A DNA stretch of 64,000 bases from Amphibalanus amphitrite (taxonomy: Eukaryota > Arthropoda > Thecostraca > Balanomorpha > Balanidae): contig NW_024881540.1 in the NCBI RefSeq assembly GCF_019059575.1, forward strand, positions 682,001 to 746,000. The letters run 5' to 3'. The notes under the pieces were generated by a model that did no database searches, was not told the origin of the DNA, and was given only the letters and a program-made list of their open reading frames with translations. Within the stretch, counting starts at the first letter, position 1, and each line of letters starts with the position of its first letter. Shown one piece after another: positions 25,401-33,514 of this stretch. The position numbers were made by a program, and so were the translations under genes.

Positions 25401-28400
25401 CACATTCGAAGGATAAGAATAACCTATCTGTGAATTAACACCCGAGCGCACAATGTAACGGATACGGCTGAATCTGACGCATGGTTTCCAGGTCATTGGG
25501 CGTGACGCTCCAGCGGCAATATGTATGTGTTATTGGAGTGGATTGGTTTGCTGGTTTTGTCGAGATGGTCCCCAGCGATCCATAAGTTACTGGAGATCAA
25601 CCACCAGTTACCCCAATGGCGTTACGCCCCTGTGTGCGAGCCACCGCCGCTGGAAGCTTTTTGCCCCCATACCGCTGCATACCTTTGGGATGTAGTTACA
25701 ACCCCGAGATTTGGGTAACTAATGTAGCATTATAGAACATCGCTATCTTAACAATTATACAGATAAATACAGATACAATGTTTCGGAGTACCCGACTTCT
25801 AACTGTCCTGCCTGAAAGTAAATAAGTCCCCGTCCTGCTTATTTTGCAGTGATGTGACGAAAACGGCATTTTAGTCGAAATAAGTATATGATTGAAGTGT
25901 GGAAGCATTGTTATCATATGGTGTTCCTGTGTGTTGCTTAACTTCTCATTCCTTGGATTTTCCTAAATCGCTCAATTATTGAATTCAAACATTTATATGA
26001 TGGGATTCGTAACATAACGCAATTTTATGGCCAGAAATGTCGATTTACTACATGCCTATCTCTAAATGTGTGGTTGTCAAACTTCAGTGCGTTATGTATT
26101 ACATCCTTTGTTGAAGGTTTGCAGCTAAATGACGTTTACTGCTCCCGACTAACTTGCACCTCATATTGAGGCCGGTCAGTGACGACTGGTTGGCCATTCT
26201 GTGTGATCTCAGGAGTCCAGGATGATCATACACGCCGGCTACGGCAGCAGCAAGGACATCGCCATGTACGCCAGCGTGGGACTCCGACCCGAGCAGATCC
26301 ACATAGTCGGCAAAATGTCCAAAAAGCAGCAGGCCGACTTTTTAGTGGACGGTAAGCGAAAAACGATGCGTGACGAGTGTCATCCTAACTTGTCCTACAG
26401 CGTATGGGCGCCGAGTATCTCACTGAAGTCCGGGCGCCCTAAAATCACAAATTATCATTTCTGCAATGTTTGTTATGGGGATCGAATACAGAATGCAGTA
26501 TGCACGTCTGCTTCCAAGGCATAACATGATTTTGGGATTTGGGCTAATAAGTTGTCATGAAGGTTATTCGCTCAGTTTTTTTTCCATGTCATTGGGATGC
26601 CAAACGTGCCTGTAGGTTCAGAATAGTCAAAGCTTTTAGTTTTCCATTTTTCCAGTCATGGCTCACACCCAAGCAATTGCAGAAATATGTCGGGCTAGAC
26701 TTACCCCTACACACTCATCCTACCCTCGGCTTGGTGTGGGTCAGATACAGATCTGTTAGTCGGGCTAGACTAGTGTGTGCTGCGGGCTGGTGACAGCGCT
26801 CCAATGGTTCGTCCCGGCGGCGGTGGCCCGGGGCCTGCGGTGACTGGGCGACTGGTGTGCCGGGACGCTCACAGGTTATGTGGCTCACCTGGCCGAGCTG
26901 ACCAGTGTCGGAGGCAGCCGGGCCGCTAAGGGTAACGCTCGCATGGTGCTGCCGCGCGGCTGCTTCGGGCTCAACCCCGCCCTCACGCGACGAAGGTGAG
27001 TCGGTCCGCATAGGACGTCCGCCTCCTTCGGCACGATCACTTAGGGATTTTTATGTGTACCATCGTCACGTCCATTGCGCTACGCAAGCTGATGATATCT
27101 CAATCACCCTTCATTTGGAAAGGAAGTTTTGTTTTCGAAACCGTTCAGCTTTCTAATTTTTCCATAACGGGTATTTCTACAAAATTTGCGCTCTGTGTTA
27201 ACTCGACCAAATATATAGATTTTTTGGCGGGAGTGCTGAAAATAAACGTCACAAAAACGAGCAACTTTTAAAATTACAAGCGGCTCATGTGTTTTCATTT
27301 TTTAAAGAGATGTGTTACATGTAATCATGCTCCAAACTTAATAAATTTACTCCAAATTGAACACATCAATAAGTGCTTATGAAGAAGCAAAAAAGTGTTC
27401 ATTTTATTTTATCTTTATCTTATGCATGGTGTGTGATTTTAAGTAGCTCGTTACATGCATCCAAAGTATAGTTTATCAAGACCCGACTATGCAGGTGGGT
27501 ATAACACATTTTGCACGGCTGCTGTTTCAAATGGGTACATTTTGCATGGCGCATGCCCTAATAGTTTGCGATGATGCCCGCTTTAGGCAATATTAGTTTA
27601 TTCAAAAATACAGGAAGAACACAACTCTTAAATACAAAAGCAAACAGCCGAAAAACGCCTAAATTTGGATTAAGCTCATATTTGTTAGTGTTGTGTTGGT
27701 CAATCGTTTCTTCCCAAAAGTAAAACATATAGCTTCCCCTCGGCATTATATGTCCGATAAGAGTTGTATTGTTTCCTAGCCCGTGTGCCGTACGAGTTTG
27801 GTTTTACATACACAGCAGCAGGCAGCCGAGGAGGCGGCTGAAGTCGCCGACCTGTGTGGCCGTAGCGCTCGTTTTGGTTTGCATGTGGCCCTGTCGGCGA
27901 GCCCGGCTGCCGGGTGCCAGCGGTGACGGCCGTGTCGCCCGCAGGACCACGCTCGTGCACCGGCCCACGTGGCCGGCTGCCGGCCAGTCGCTGCCGGCGC
28001 CGCCCGCCTCGCCCGGCCAGCAGACGCACTCGCCACTGCCCGTGCCGCATAGACGCTTCTTTTGGTTGGTGTTTTATACCCTGGGTGGGCTGGGGACACG
28101 CACATTGGACCTTGCAGTTGGTGTTATTGCAGTTTATTACTCAATTGCCTCCTATGTTACATTATTTGCAACCGATAGTTATTTTCACTTATTATAGAAA
28201 TATCAGCTCACTTCGGCTGCTGCACCACAGACGACGAACGTGCTCGCATCTCGTGGTCCCATAGTATAGCTCGACCGTCACGGTATTCACGGTACCGCGG
28301 AGAGGGATTTCTGTGGGTCGATACTTAGCTGCCGTCACTCAAAGGGGAACACTAATGGGGGACGAAAAAACTCCCTAACATTTTGATAGATTTCAATGTC

Positions 28401-28594
28401 ATTCTCTATTCTTTGAACTGAGATTTATCCGTCATCCGACCGTCTGTCGCAGGTCTGCCAAGCGAGCTACGTCGTTCCCGGCGACGTCGGCGTCGTCGGC
28501 CGGTCCGACGTCGCCGTCGCTGCAGCAGCCCTCCGCCAGCGAGGGTCTCTTCAGCCGACGCAGGCTGGCGCCTCGCGGCAAGACGGCCAGATAG
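4419..28594 (+). CDS. rdgB: Membrane-associated phosphatidylinositol transfer protein (rdgB/PITPNM family), 24 exons
   Basis: The family moves phosphatidylinositol and phosphatidic acid between ER and plasma membrane at contact sites during phospholipase C signalling; in flies it is needed in photoreceptors. Coding exons: 4419-4496, 6026-6158, 6900-7103, 7292-7431, 7737-7854, 8171-8440, 8809-8922, 11847-11927, 12305-12442, 12675-12891, 13131-13369, 13779-13952, 16359-16518, 20019-20128, 20413-20580, 20802-21103, 21481-21720, 21945-22093, 23955-24104, 24610-24790, 26213-26351, 26875-26995, 27945-28064, 28453-28594. All have GT/AG sites and consistent phases, total 3,888 nt, 1,295 residues, close to the family's usual 1,240-1,260. 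Domains: PITP about 1-260, FFAT motif EFFDCEE about 347-353, central region plus DDHD about 400-880, LNS2 about 1030-1165 ([19 protein letters not shown]). The last two exons are the least certain because the tail is poorly conserved. Confidence 0.93.
5046..5081. repeat. Perfect 36-bp palindrome
   Basis: The half-site CATTGACCTATAATAAGT is followed at once by its exact reverse complement, with no spacer. Its function is unknown. Confidence 0.85.
5375..5447 (-). pseudogene. tRNA-like sequence (Arg ACG-like), pseudo-tRNA or SINE head
   Basis: On the minus strand box A (TAGCGCAGTCGG) and box B (AGTTCGATTCC) fit the polymerase III consensus. An anticodon stem-loop with loop CTACGGA reads ACG. 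The acceptor stem and T stem pair poorly, so this looks like a decayed tRNA or a tRNA-derived SINE head rather than a working gene. Confidence 0.55.
6026..6158 (+). CDS. rdgB: rdgB exon 2 (PITP domain)
   Basis: The translation [20 protein letters not shown] continues the PITP domain and includes the GEGSGVE and GPGGNGQYT motifs of the lipid-binding fold. The exon ends in phase 1; the Gly codon is split and completed by exon 3. Confidence 0.95.
6900..7103 (+). CDS. rdgB: rdgB exon 3 (PITP domain)
   Basis: The exon encodes [20 protein letters not shown] and [14 protein letters not shown], hallmark PITP blocks. It runs from phase 1 to phase 1, with acceptor CCCTGCAG and donor GTGAGC. Confidence 0.95.
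7292..7431 (+). CDS. rdgB: rdgB exon 4 (PITP domain)
   Basis: The exon encodes [20 protein letters not shown] and [15 protein letters not shown]. It ends in phase 0 at donor GTCAGT. The exon end and its donor are duplicated immediately downstream. Confidence 0.95.
7399..7502 (+). repeat. 52-bp tandem duplication of exon 4 end and its splice donor
   Basis: GACTGGATCCAGGACTACTG starts at 7399 and again at 7451. Each copy covers the last 33 coding bases of exon 4, the GTCAGT donor and early intron sequence. Use of the second donor would add 52 nt and shift the frame. Confidence 0.9.
7737..7854 (+). CDS. rdgB: rdgB exon 5 (PITP domain)
   Basis: The exon encodes [20 protein letters not shown] and [18 protein letters not shown]. 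This includes the WGMQ motif near the PITP C-terminus. It ends in phase 1. Confidence 0.95.
8171..8440 (+). CDS. rdgB: rdgB exon 6 (end of PITP domain and linker)
   Basis: The exon encodes [20 protein letters not shown], the conserved end of the PITP domain. A GC-rich, Ala/Asp/Arg-rich linker follows that is not conserved in the family. It ends in phase 1. Confidence 0.93.
8809..8922 (+). CDS. rdgB: rdgB exon 7 (FFAT region)
   Basis: The exon ends in acidic [10 protein letters not shown]. With the first residues of exon 8 it forms EFFDCEE, an FFAT motif that binds the ER protein VAP and anchors the protein at membrane contact sites. It ends in phase 1. Confidence 0.92.
8923..11846. other. 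rdgB intron 7, no feature recognised
   Basis: This 2.9-kb intron has no TIR pair, coding match or RNA gene that I can support. No further exon is needed, because exons 7 and 8 join in phase. Confidence 0.6.
11847..11927 (+). CDS. rdgB: rdgB exon 8
   Basis: The exon completes the FFAT motif and continues with [10 protein letters not shown], matching the conserved KWSS(L/M)EL block of the family. It runs from phase 1 to phase 1. Confidence 0.88.
12305..12442 (+). CDS. rdgB: rdgB exon 9
   Basis: A Ser/Pro/Gly-rich stretch is followed by [14 protein letters not shown], the start of the lipase-like central region. It runs from phase 1 to phase 1. Confidence 0.9.
12675..12891 (+). CDS. rdgB: rdgB exon 10
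   Basis: The exon encodes [20 protein letters not shown] and [17 protein letters not shown], which are family blocks. The acceptor at 12674 is the one that avoids a stop and keeps frame with exon 9. It ends in phase 2. Confidence 0.88.
13131..13369 (+). CDS. rdgB: rdgB exon 11
   Basis: The exon encodes SLSPYSF, a poly-Gly run from a GGC repeat, then [20 protein letters not shown] and GFQGQVSII. It leads into the serine motif in exon 12 and ends in phase 1. Confidence 0.92.
13779..13952 (+). CDS. rdgB: rdgB exon 12 (lipase-like serine motif)
   Basis: The exon begins [13 protein letters not shown], resembling the GxSxG-type nucleophile elbow found before the DDHD domain. A low-complexity acidic and proline-rich stretch follows. 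It ends in phase 1 at donor GTGAGA, and its end is duplicated downstream. Confidence 0.9.
13931..14036 (+). repeat. 74-bp tandem duplication of exon 12 end and its splice donor
   Basis: CACCACCGACACTGAGTATG followed by donor GTGAGA recurs 74 bp downstream as CACCACCGACACCGAGTATG followed by GTGAGT. The second donor has the better consensus. The segment between has no stop in the exon frame, but 74 is not a multiple of three. Confidence 0.85.
14072..14932 (-). repeat. Family X repeat, copy 2 (full length, 861 bp)
   Basis: One end is ACCGGTAAAACGCC and the other GCGCTCGCTCGCTCGTAA. The interior has units with GCACGTGCGCACGTGC and GGCTGAGATATC-like stretches, as in the 49.8-kb copy in opposite orientation. 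It has no coding capacity. The class is unknown; short GARCGAGCGAGCGAG inverted repeats lie near both ends. Confidence 0.85.
15468..15693. mobile_element. 226-bp MITE with TA target site
   Basis: The ends CAGGTCTCGCG and CGCGAGACCTG lie inside longer imperfect inverted repeats of about 35 bp that include GTAGGTTTTGCAC. TA flanks each side (15466-15467 and 15694-15695). This fits a Tc1/mariner-type MITE. Confidence 0.75.
15694..16358. other. rest of rdgB intron 12, no feature recognised
   Basis: No repeat pair or coding match is visible. The stretch 14933-15467 of the same intron is likewise unremarkable. Confidence 0.5.
16359..16518 (+). CDS. rdgB: rdgB exon 13 (variable linker)
   Basis: The exon encodes a Ser/Arg-rich linker starting [18 protein letters not shown] and ending SPRRPSGC. 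The phase joins both neighbours correctly (in 1, out 2). The donor GCAG|GTGGGT is the first unit of a tandem repeat. Confidence 0.82.
16501..16639 (+). repeat. Minisatellite of exon 13 junction, left part
   Basis: Units of 39, 39 and 47 bp begin CCGGCCCTCGGGMTGCAG followed by GTGGGT. The first unit overlaps the last 18 coding bases of exon 13. Donor copies end at 16518, 16557 and 16596, each 39 nt apart, so alternative use would keep frame. Confidence 0.88.
16640..19622 (-). mobile_element. 5'-truncated LINE inserted in the minisatellite
   Basis: On the minus strand the element ends in a (GAA)n tail (16640-16653) only about 30 bp after the stop codon. It is flanked by a 12-bp repeat, GGCCCTCGGGCT (16628-16639 and 19623-19634). 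That repeat may be a target duplication, but it is also part of the minisatellite unit. ORF1 and the endonuclease domain are missing. Confidence 0.85.
16681..19622 (-). CDS. LINE reverse transcriptase and RNase H (partial ORF2)
   Basis: The frame is open for about 980 LINE-derived residues. Reverse transcriptase blocks are [73 protein letters not shown] and the catalytic MYADDLIIY. RNase H follows with YYTDGS, a mid-domain [18 protein letters not shown] and [17 protein letters not shown]-terminal [18 protein letters not shown] forms a zinc-binding-like motif. The order RT, RNase H, Cys motif fits the I/R1-like LINEs. No stop or frameshift is present, so the insertion is probably recent. The frame continues upstream into minisatellite sequence, but that part is not LINE. 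Confidence 0.92.
19623..19738 (+). repeat. Minisatellite of exon 13 junction, right part
   Basis: Three further units with GCAG|GTGGGT follow the LINE (for example CCGGCCCTCGGGATGCAG). This shows the LINE entered an already expanded array inside intron 13. Confidence 0.88.
20019..20128 (+). CDS. rdgB: rdgB exon 14 (DDHD domain start)
   Basis: The exon encodes [20 protein letters not shown] and LVLASRR, the D-LF-FG-PLG block that opens the DDHD domain. This domain binds metal or phosphoinositide. The phase runs 2 to 1. Confidence 0.95.
20413..20580 (+). CDS. rdgB: rdgB exon 15 (DDHD domain)
   Basis: The exon encodes [19 protein letters not shown] and [15 protein letters not shown], strongly conserved in the family. 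It runs from phase 1 to phase 1. Confidence 0.95.
20802..21103 (+). CDS. rdgB: rdgB exon 16 (DDHD domain end)
   Basis: A variable loop is followed by [20 protein letters not shown] and [18 protein letters not shown]. This holds the conserved Asp (DYALY) and His (LFHASYW) of the DDHD signature. It ends in phase 0. Confidence 0.95.
21481..21720 (+). CDS. rdgB: rdgB exon 17
   Basis: A Gly/Asp-rich start is followed by [19 protein letters not shown] and [20 protein letters not shown], the conserved region between DDHD and LNS2. The exon is exactly 80 codons, phase 0 to 0. Confidence 0.94.
21945..22093 (+). CDS. rdgB: rdgB exon 18
   Basis: The exon encodes [20 protein letters not shown] and [12 protein letters not shown], which match the family. 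It ends in phase 2; intron 18 then carries the MITE-D copy. Confidence 0.94.
22199..23853. mobile_element. MITE-D copy 1, TTAA flanked
   Basis: The 1,655-bp element has TIRs CCCGCGCCC(G/T)GCTGGGGG and TTAA on each side (22195-22198 and 23854-23857). Subterminal hairpins based on GGGGGTGTT and AACACCCCC occur at both ends. The interior has clustered AGGTCA hexamers. It carries a nested palindrome at 22922-23424. No ORF is recognisable. Confidence 0.88.
22922..23424. mobile_element. 503-bp near-perfect palindromic MITE nested in MITE-D
   Basis: Arms of about 245 bp start CAGTCGGGGAAACTATGGTA and are mirrored to the end, with a short centre near 23173. AAAT flanks both sides (22918-22921 and 23425-23428), a possible 4-bp duplication. 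The arms repeat GCTATTTTTAGCAG and include TGACGTCA-like sites. Confidence 0.88.
23955..24104 (+). CDS. rdgB: rdgB exon 19 (LNS2 start)
   Basis: The exon encodes RGDHTW and [25 protein letters not shown] replaces the DxDGT of active HAD phosphatases, as is usual for this family's LNS2 domain, which senses phosphatidic acid. It ends in phase 2. Confidence 0.95.
24610..24790 (+). CDS. rdgB: rdgB exon 20 (LNS2)
   Basis: The exon encodes [20 protein letters not shown] and [14 protein letters not shown], core LNS2 blocks. It ends in phase 0 at donor GTGGGC. Confidence 0.95.
24791..26212. other. rdgB intron 20, no feature recognised
   Basis: This 1.4-kb intron shows no TIR pair, tandem array or coding match. 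Confidence 0.6.
26213..26351 (+). CDS. rdgB: rdgB exon 21 (LNS2 end)
   Basis: The exon encodes [20 protein letters not shown] and [11 protein letters not shown], the last LNS2 block. It ends in phase 1. Confidence 0.95.
26875..26995 (+). CDS. rdgB: rdgB exon 22
   Basis: The exon encodes GYVAHLAEL, matching the GYAAHL block that follows LNS2, then [13 protein letters not shown]. It ends in phase 2. Confidence 0.9.
26996..27944. other. rdgB intron 22, no feature recognised
   Basis: AT-rich intron; no repeat pair or coding match was identified. Confidence 0.55.
27945..28064 (+). CDS. rdgB: rdgB exon 23 (C-terminal tail)
   Basis: The tail is Pro/Ser-rich ([20 protein letters not shown]). The acceptor GCCCGCAG is good. 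The donor TTTTG|GTTGGT is weak and was chosen because its phase (2) fits exon 24. Confidence 0.7.
28453..28594 (+). CDS. rdgB: rdgB exon 24 (C-terminus and stop)
   Basis: The exon encodes [20 protein letters not shown] and ends [16 protein letters not shown] with stop TAG. The Ser/Arg-rich tail resembles other family members only in composition. Confidence 0.75.
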
Positions 28595-29881
28595 CACGGC
28601 GCCCGCCGGGCCATCCGACGGCGTCCGTCGTCCGACTGGCGGCTGGCGCGCGCCGCGCTCCTCCGCGGCCGCGCGCCGACCGCCCGTCACTGTATACGCT
28701 TTCTCGTTGGTGTGTTGACCAACGACCTGTGGTAATGTTCAAACGCTGAGAAGACTTAAGGTATTATTTAATGCAGTTACCAGCCGGAACGTGTGCGAAT
28801 TGTTGTTGACTAGATCTTGATGAGTGTTGTAGTGCAGGCGCGCTAAGTTCAGTGTTGCTTCTGCCGTTAGTCCCGCCCCTGGCGTCGCCGTGAAAGGGAC
28901 GCGCCCGCCCGCCTCCGAAGGCCAGTTTTATCGTAGCTGACATGTAGAACGTGATGACGGTCGGTGGCCCTACGACGGTCCGTGACTCATTCGACCGCAG
29001 CGATATTCTCAAATGATACAATGTGACGTTCAATGTGTGCAAGTGACAAGTTGCAACCAATGACCTCGTACTAGAAATGTACACCCAGTGGCCTCGGCCT
29101 TTTTAATTTTTAATTTCTGTCTGTGTCAATGATGGGACATCAAAATTTTAATTGTTTCAACACAGTTCCTCATGTCACAAAGAATGAGAAACAATACAGC
29201 AATTTACTGTTACGATCCGATTTCGTTTCAAATTCACCGGCTGACCGACTAGGTTTCGAATCGCATAGAGTGATGGGGCTACGGGAGGGGGCAGTGGGCA
29301 CACGACCCGTCCGAAACTCTATGATTTGGTCTGCAATTTAGGTAGCGTTAAGTCGTCAGTACGATTGTAGTTTGTAGTTTTTGTACCATTTACCAATGAC
29401 TAATGCTAAATGTTCAGTGCCCGTGTGAAGTTCAACTTTGTCTGGCCAGTTGGTAGCGTGACGTAGCATTCTCTATTGGTTTCCCCTCCCCCCGTCTAAG
29501 CGTGTGCGGCCAAGATTCTCGGCATCCGCAAAATGATTGATAATGTCCCGGGATCACCAGTAATTATTCGGTAATGTAAGAATCCTCGCTGCGATTACAG
29601 TCGAGAATCAAGAATCATGGTTATTTGGGCTTTGGAAGACGACGTCGATGTCTAGTTGTAGCCCACTTCTTTTTTCAAATCAGGCACTGTCCTTTGCATC
29701 TCTTGGGTCGGTCGAGGGGTCGGTCGTTGTTTGTCTGCTCTTGGTCTGGGCCAGTCTGGGCCTCGTTTCATAAAGCGAGTCCGTAACTTACGCCGGTTTT
29801 TGGTCTTGTATTGTAAGTGCATGTGAAGCGATAAATTTATTTCCCCTTCTCCCTTCTGTTTTTACTTGCAAGATAAATAAA
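28595..29881 (+). other. Probable 3'UTR and flank of the rdgB gene
   Basis: The first 100 bases are GC-rich, then the sequence becomes mixed with no coding match. A possible polyadenylation signal AATAAA lies at 29876-29881. The true transcript end is not fixed by the sequence. Confidence 0.4.
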
Positions 29882-30347
29882 TTCAACGATTTCACATGCC
29901 TTGCACCTTCAAAATGTTTAGAAAAAATGAAGTAGTGTGTAGGATATACGAAAGAGTGCGAAGTTTGAGGTCAATTTTGATCGTGACATTGACTCTTACC
30001 TCGAGTACATCATACATCAGACATCAGACATCCTATGAGTACATCATACGCGGAAGCGATACGCGAAACATCCCCCCCCCCCCGGCCCCCCTTCTAACTC
30101 GGCTCCTGGGCCACGTAGCGATACGCGGAAGGTGGCGTTCGAAAGAACGTCAAAAATAATGAGGAAATCACTTCGGTCAATTTTTTGGTCAGGTCAAAGG
30201 TCAGGTCACCACTCACCAGAGGTCATTGAGGGCAAAATTTCGCCGATTTCCAGGTCGAATGTCGACAATTTCCAAGAAGCCAACGCATAACTCGGGAACC
30301 AATAGAGCTACAGCGCCGCGGAAAAGCGCATTCGATAGCCCTATTAA

Positions 30348-30826
30348 AGGGACCCTCCCACCTTAACATTAGATTTGAGTTGAGATAGCCAAAATGGGGT
30401 CCCTGGCTCACAATTACCGGTTTCGGCACTCACAACATCGAGAAATGCCTTAAATCGGAAATATTGAATTTCAAAATTGCAGCATTTTGATTCAGAGGGG
30501 CTAATGCTGAGGAATACCCCTCTGAATGTGTGACGTCAGCGCAGATATCTAACGATTTTTAAATGTTTGACTAAAACGTTTTGTAGCACGCGGTGGTATA
30601 TGCTATTTGCGCGCAACATCTGCCGCAAACGCCGCACTTCTAAAATAAAGTCGCTAGGAACAGCGGAGATCCCCAAAAAAGTAAACAAAAGTAAAAGTCT
30701 AATATCTTGAAAACCGGTGAATATTTTTCGGTGAAATTTGGTAGATATTCGTTTTCGCTCTTTCTGAACCGAGCGACATCACTTTCATGCCAATTCATAA
30801 ACTTTTTTGAAGGTGGGAGGGTCCCT
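30348..30826 (+). mobile_element. MITE-A copy, forward
   Basis: This 479-bp unit begins AGGGACCCTCCCACCTT and ends with the inverted complement. It is flanked by TTAA at 30344-30347 and 30827-30830. It is the undisturbed version of the element at 618-2304. Confidence 0.92.
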
Positions 30827-30830
30827 TTAA

Positions 30831-31308
30831 AGGGACCCTCCCACCTTCAAAAAAGTTTATGAATTGGCATGAAAGTGATGTCGCTCGGTTCAGAAAGAGC
30901 GAAAACGAATATCTACCAAATTTCACCGAAAAATATTCACCGGTTTTCAAGATATTAGACTTTTACTTTTGTTTACTTTTTTGGGATCTCCGCTGTTTCT
31001 AGCGACTTTATTTTAGAAGTGCGGCGTTTGCGGCATATGTTGCGCGCAAATAGCATATACCACCGCGTGCTACAAAACGTTTTAGTCAAACATTAAAAAA
31101 TCGTTAGATATCAGCGCTGACGTCACACATTCAGAGGGGTATTCCTAAGCATTAGCCCCTCTGAATCAAAATGCTGCAATTTTGAAATTCAATATTTCCG
31201 ATTTAAGGCATTTCTCGATGTTGTGAGTGCCGAAACCGGTAATTGTGAGCCAGGGACCCCATTTTGGCTATCTCAACTCAAATCTAATGTTAAGGTGGGA
31301 GGGTCCCT
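30831..31308 (-). mobile_element. MITE-A copy, reverse, head-to-head with the first
   Basis: This 478-bp unit is almost the exact reverse complement of 30348-30826. The two share the central TTAA (30827-30830), and the outer TTAA is 31309-31312. Together they form a palindrome of about 960 bp. Confidence 0.92.
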
Positions 31309-32101
31309 TTAACGCCCTTTCTGAATAATTCTCTCAGATTTGACCTAACGTCAACGGTTTTGCCTGCAGGGGGCAAAAACTGCAAAAATACCCGATTTTT
31401 TTTCGGAAAGGTTTTCTGCGATAACTTTTGACCCAAGCCTTGTACGAGCTTACTTTTACCGGCATCGTGTTCCTCTCGTCAAGACGCATCGAATGAACTA
31501 TAACTTGACCTTGAAAGGTCAACTTGAAAATTTGACCTCAGGTCAAGGTCATGACCTGACCGGAAAGGGTCATGTTGCATATCAAAGACTTCATAAATTG
31601 CATTTTTCTTACTAACGAACATATTCCACCGGTCTTAGCTAGGACGGTCGGTTTCTTTTGCGCGGCGTAGTTAGGTCGCCGCCCTCCTCGCGAGGCCGGA
31701 ACTTGGCCACTAAAAAAAGTGCTGTTAGTCTGGCGCCGCAGGATAAAAGTGAAAATAGGTCCAGTTCGACGGACGCCAATTGAGCTGCGCTGTTCGTCAA
31801 CCTCGAGCACCTCGAGAACAAGAAAGGCCAAGATACCTATAAGAAACAGAAAGGCATTCGGTTTTCTGGAGGCCACGTGTGAGGACGTTTCCGGAGAGGA
31901 GAGACATAAGCGTCAAGATCTAGAAGTTGCTATTTGGTTATTGCTTTTCTTTAATTTAATTGTCTTTGAGAGAGGACGATTAACTGGAGGGTGGTGAATA
32001 TTCCACCGACTGGTTTTCGCTGTTGAGTTCATTCAAGGCCATTTCATTTGTACTTGTAGTTGCATTCGGAGGTCGGTAAGTAGGCGTATGGATTGGACGT
32101 G

Positions 32102-33514
32102 ATGGAGGGGCCAAGGGCCTTAAAACGGACAAGAGTGGATGAAATGAGTTTCTGGGGAGATGCAGATGAAGGAACCCAGGGGGTTTATCTGCAACTCAAA
32201 CTTACATCTGGGAAAAGTGTGAAGGAAAGAGGGTGGCCATGGGTTCAAACCTGTGTCCGAGGCATTCTTGGCGGACAGGAAAAAGTGGCCAAAGCTAACT
32301 TCATGGCAGACGGGTCTTTGCTAGTCAAGACCAAAAACGAGGTTCAGACAGACAAACTCTTAAAGGCCCAACTTTTTGGTGGTGAGAAGTGTGTCGTACA
32401 GAGGGACGCGAGACTGAATCAGAGCAAGGGTATCATACATGCGCCTGACCTGATTGACTTGTCAGAGTTGGAGATCTGTGGTTGGTTTGAGGAGTTTGGT
32501 GTGGTTGGCGTAAAAAGATTCACGAGGAAGGTAGGGGAGGAAGTTCAGCGCACGCCCACTCTTCTTCTTACCTTCAACACCCCAACATGTCCCTCACAGC
32601 TCCAATTTGACTATGTCAGGTACCCAGTCAAGAAGTACATACCAAACCCACTTCTTTGCCACAACTGTGGGAAATACGGACATGCACAGGAAAGGTGTAA
32701 GGCTGAGTGTATATGTCTGAACTGTGCCTCCAAAAAACATGAAGGGACTTGCTCTCCAAAGTGCATCAACTGTGGTGAGGCTGGACACGGCTGCCTTTCC
32801 AAAACCTGCAGTGTTTGGAAAACTGAGAGGGACATATGTGAAATTAAAGTGGACAGAGACGTCTCCTATGCCCATGCTCGTCGTATCCATCGCACAGAGA
32901 GGGGGAACTTGCCTCCTGAACCACGCTCCTTTGCAGCAGTGGTACGGAACTCAAGTGAAAGTGTGCGCTGTGACGATTCCCTGAGAGTCAGAGTGGAGAA
33001 TGTCGAGCATAAGCTTGACAAAATGCTCACGCTACTGGAAAGACTATTACAGCTCCACAGTGCCACACTCACCAAAGAAATGGGCAACACCACAGAGACA
33101 TCTCTGAACCCAACACCAACTCAGGCAGAGCCTTCAGTGGCACAGGCACTTGCCAACACGCCCTCAACGAACCTCTCCCAGCGACAAACCGTATCAGACA
33201 GTGAGAACGAAGGCAGCAGTGACACCTCAATGTCTGACACTGAGGAAACAGAGACTACGCCTCAAAACAGATCACAACGGGAAACTGTTAGCCCACTCTC
33301 CCCTCGGGAAACTCACCAGCTGGACAAGCGGAGTACAGGTAGGTCACAAAAGAGGGTACAGCATGGGTGCCCACAGGAAAAAAGGGAAGACTCTTCCCCA
33401 CATATAGGGAAAAGATCTGGGAAAGTCACAGATAAGAAAAACACATCCAGAATGCCAAGCCTCACCAGGATGGCATTCACTCCAGGTCCTCCTGCAGGAC
33501 CACCCCAATCGTAG
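32102..33514 (+). CDS. LINE ORF1 (Gag-like nucleic acid-binding protein)
   Basis: The ORF is intact and encodes 470 residues. It has CCHC zinc knuckles in the middle (CHNCGKYGHAQERC, CINCGEAGHGCLSKTC, and a variant CICLNCASKKHEGTC between them), after an RRM-like N-terminal region. The C-terminal third is Ser/Thr/Glu-rich. Such proteins coat LINE RNA and act as chaperones. The first ATG at 32102 is taken as the start. It sits 262 bp before ORF2. Confidence 0.88.
   Translation: MEGPRALKRTRVDEMSFWGDADEGTQGVYLQLKLTSGKSVKERGWPWVQTCVRGILGGQEKVAKANFMADGSLLVKTKNEVQTDKLLKAQLFGGEKCVVQRDARLNQSKGIIHAPDLIDLSELEICGWFEEFGVVGVKRFTRKVGEEVQRTPTLLLTFNTPTCPSQLQFDYVRYPVKKYIPNPLLCHNCGKYGHAQERCKAECICLNCASKKHEGTCSPKCINCGEAGHGCLSKTCSVWKTERDICEIKVDRDVSYAHARRIHRTERGNLPPEPRSFAAVVRNSSESVRCDDSLRVRVENVEHKLDKMLTLLERLLQLHSATLTKEMGNTTETSLNPTPTQAEPSVAQALANTPSTNLSQRQTVSDSENEGSSDTSMSDTEETETTPQNRSQRETVSPLSPRETHQLDKRSTGRSQKRVQHGCPQEKREDSSPHIGKRSGKVTDKKNTSRMPSLTRMAFTPGPPAGPPQS

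Larger units (their letters stand above)
30071..31581. mobile_element. MITE-D copy 2, truncated, with nested MITE-A pair
   Basis: The sequence from the C run at 30071 matches MITE-D copy 1 closely (for example CTTCTAACTCGGCTCCTGGG), but the left TIR is degraded. The copy stops near GTTGCATA at about 31581, where LINE-associated sequence begins. Two MITE-A copies sit at the TTAA that is empty in copy 1 at 22515-22520. Confidence 0.8.
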
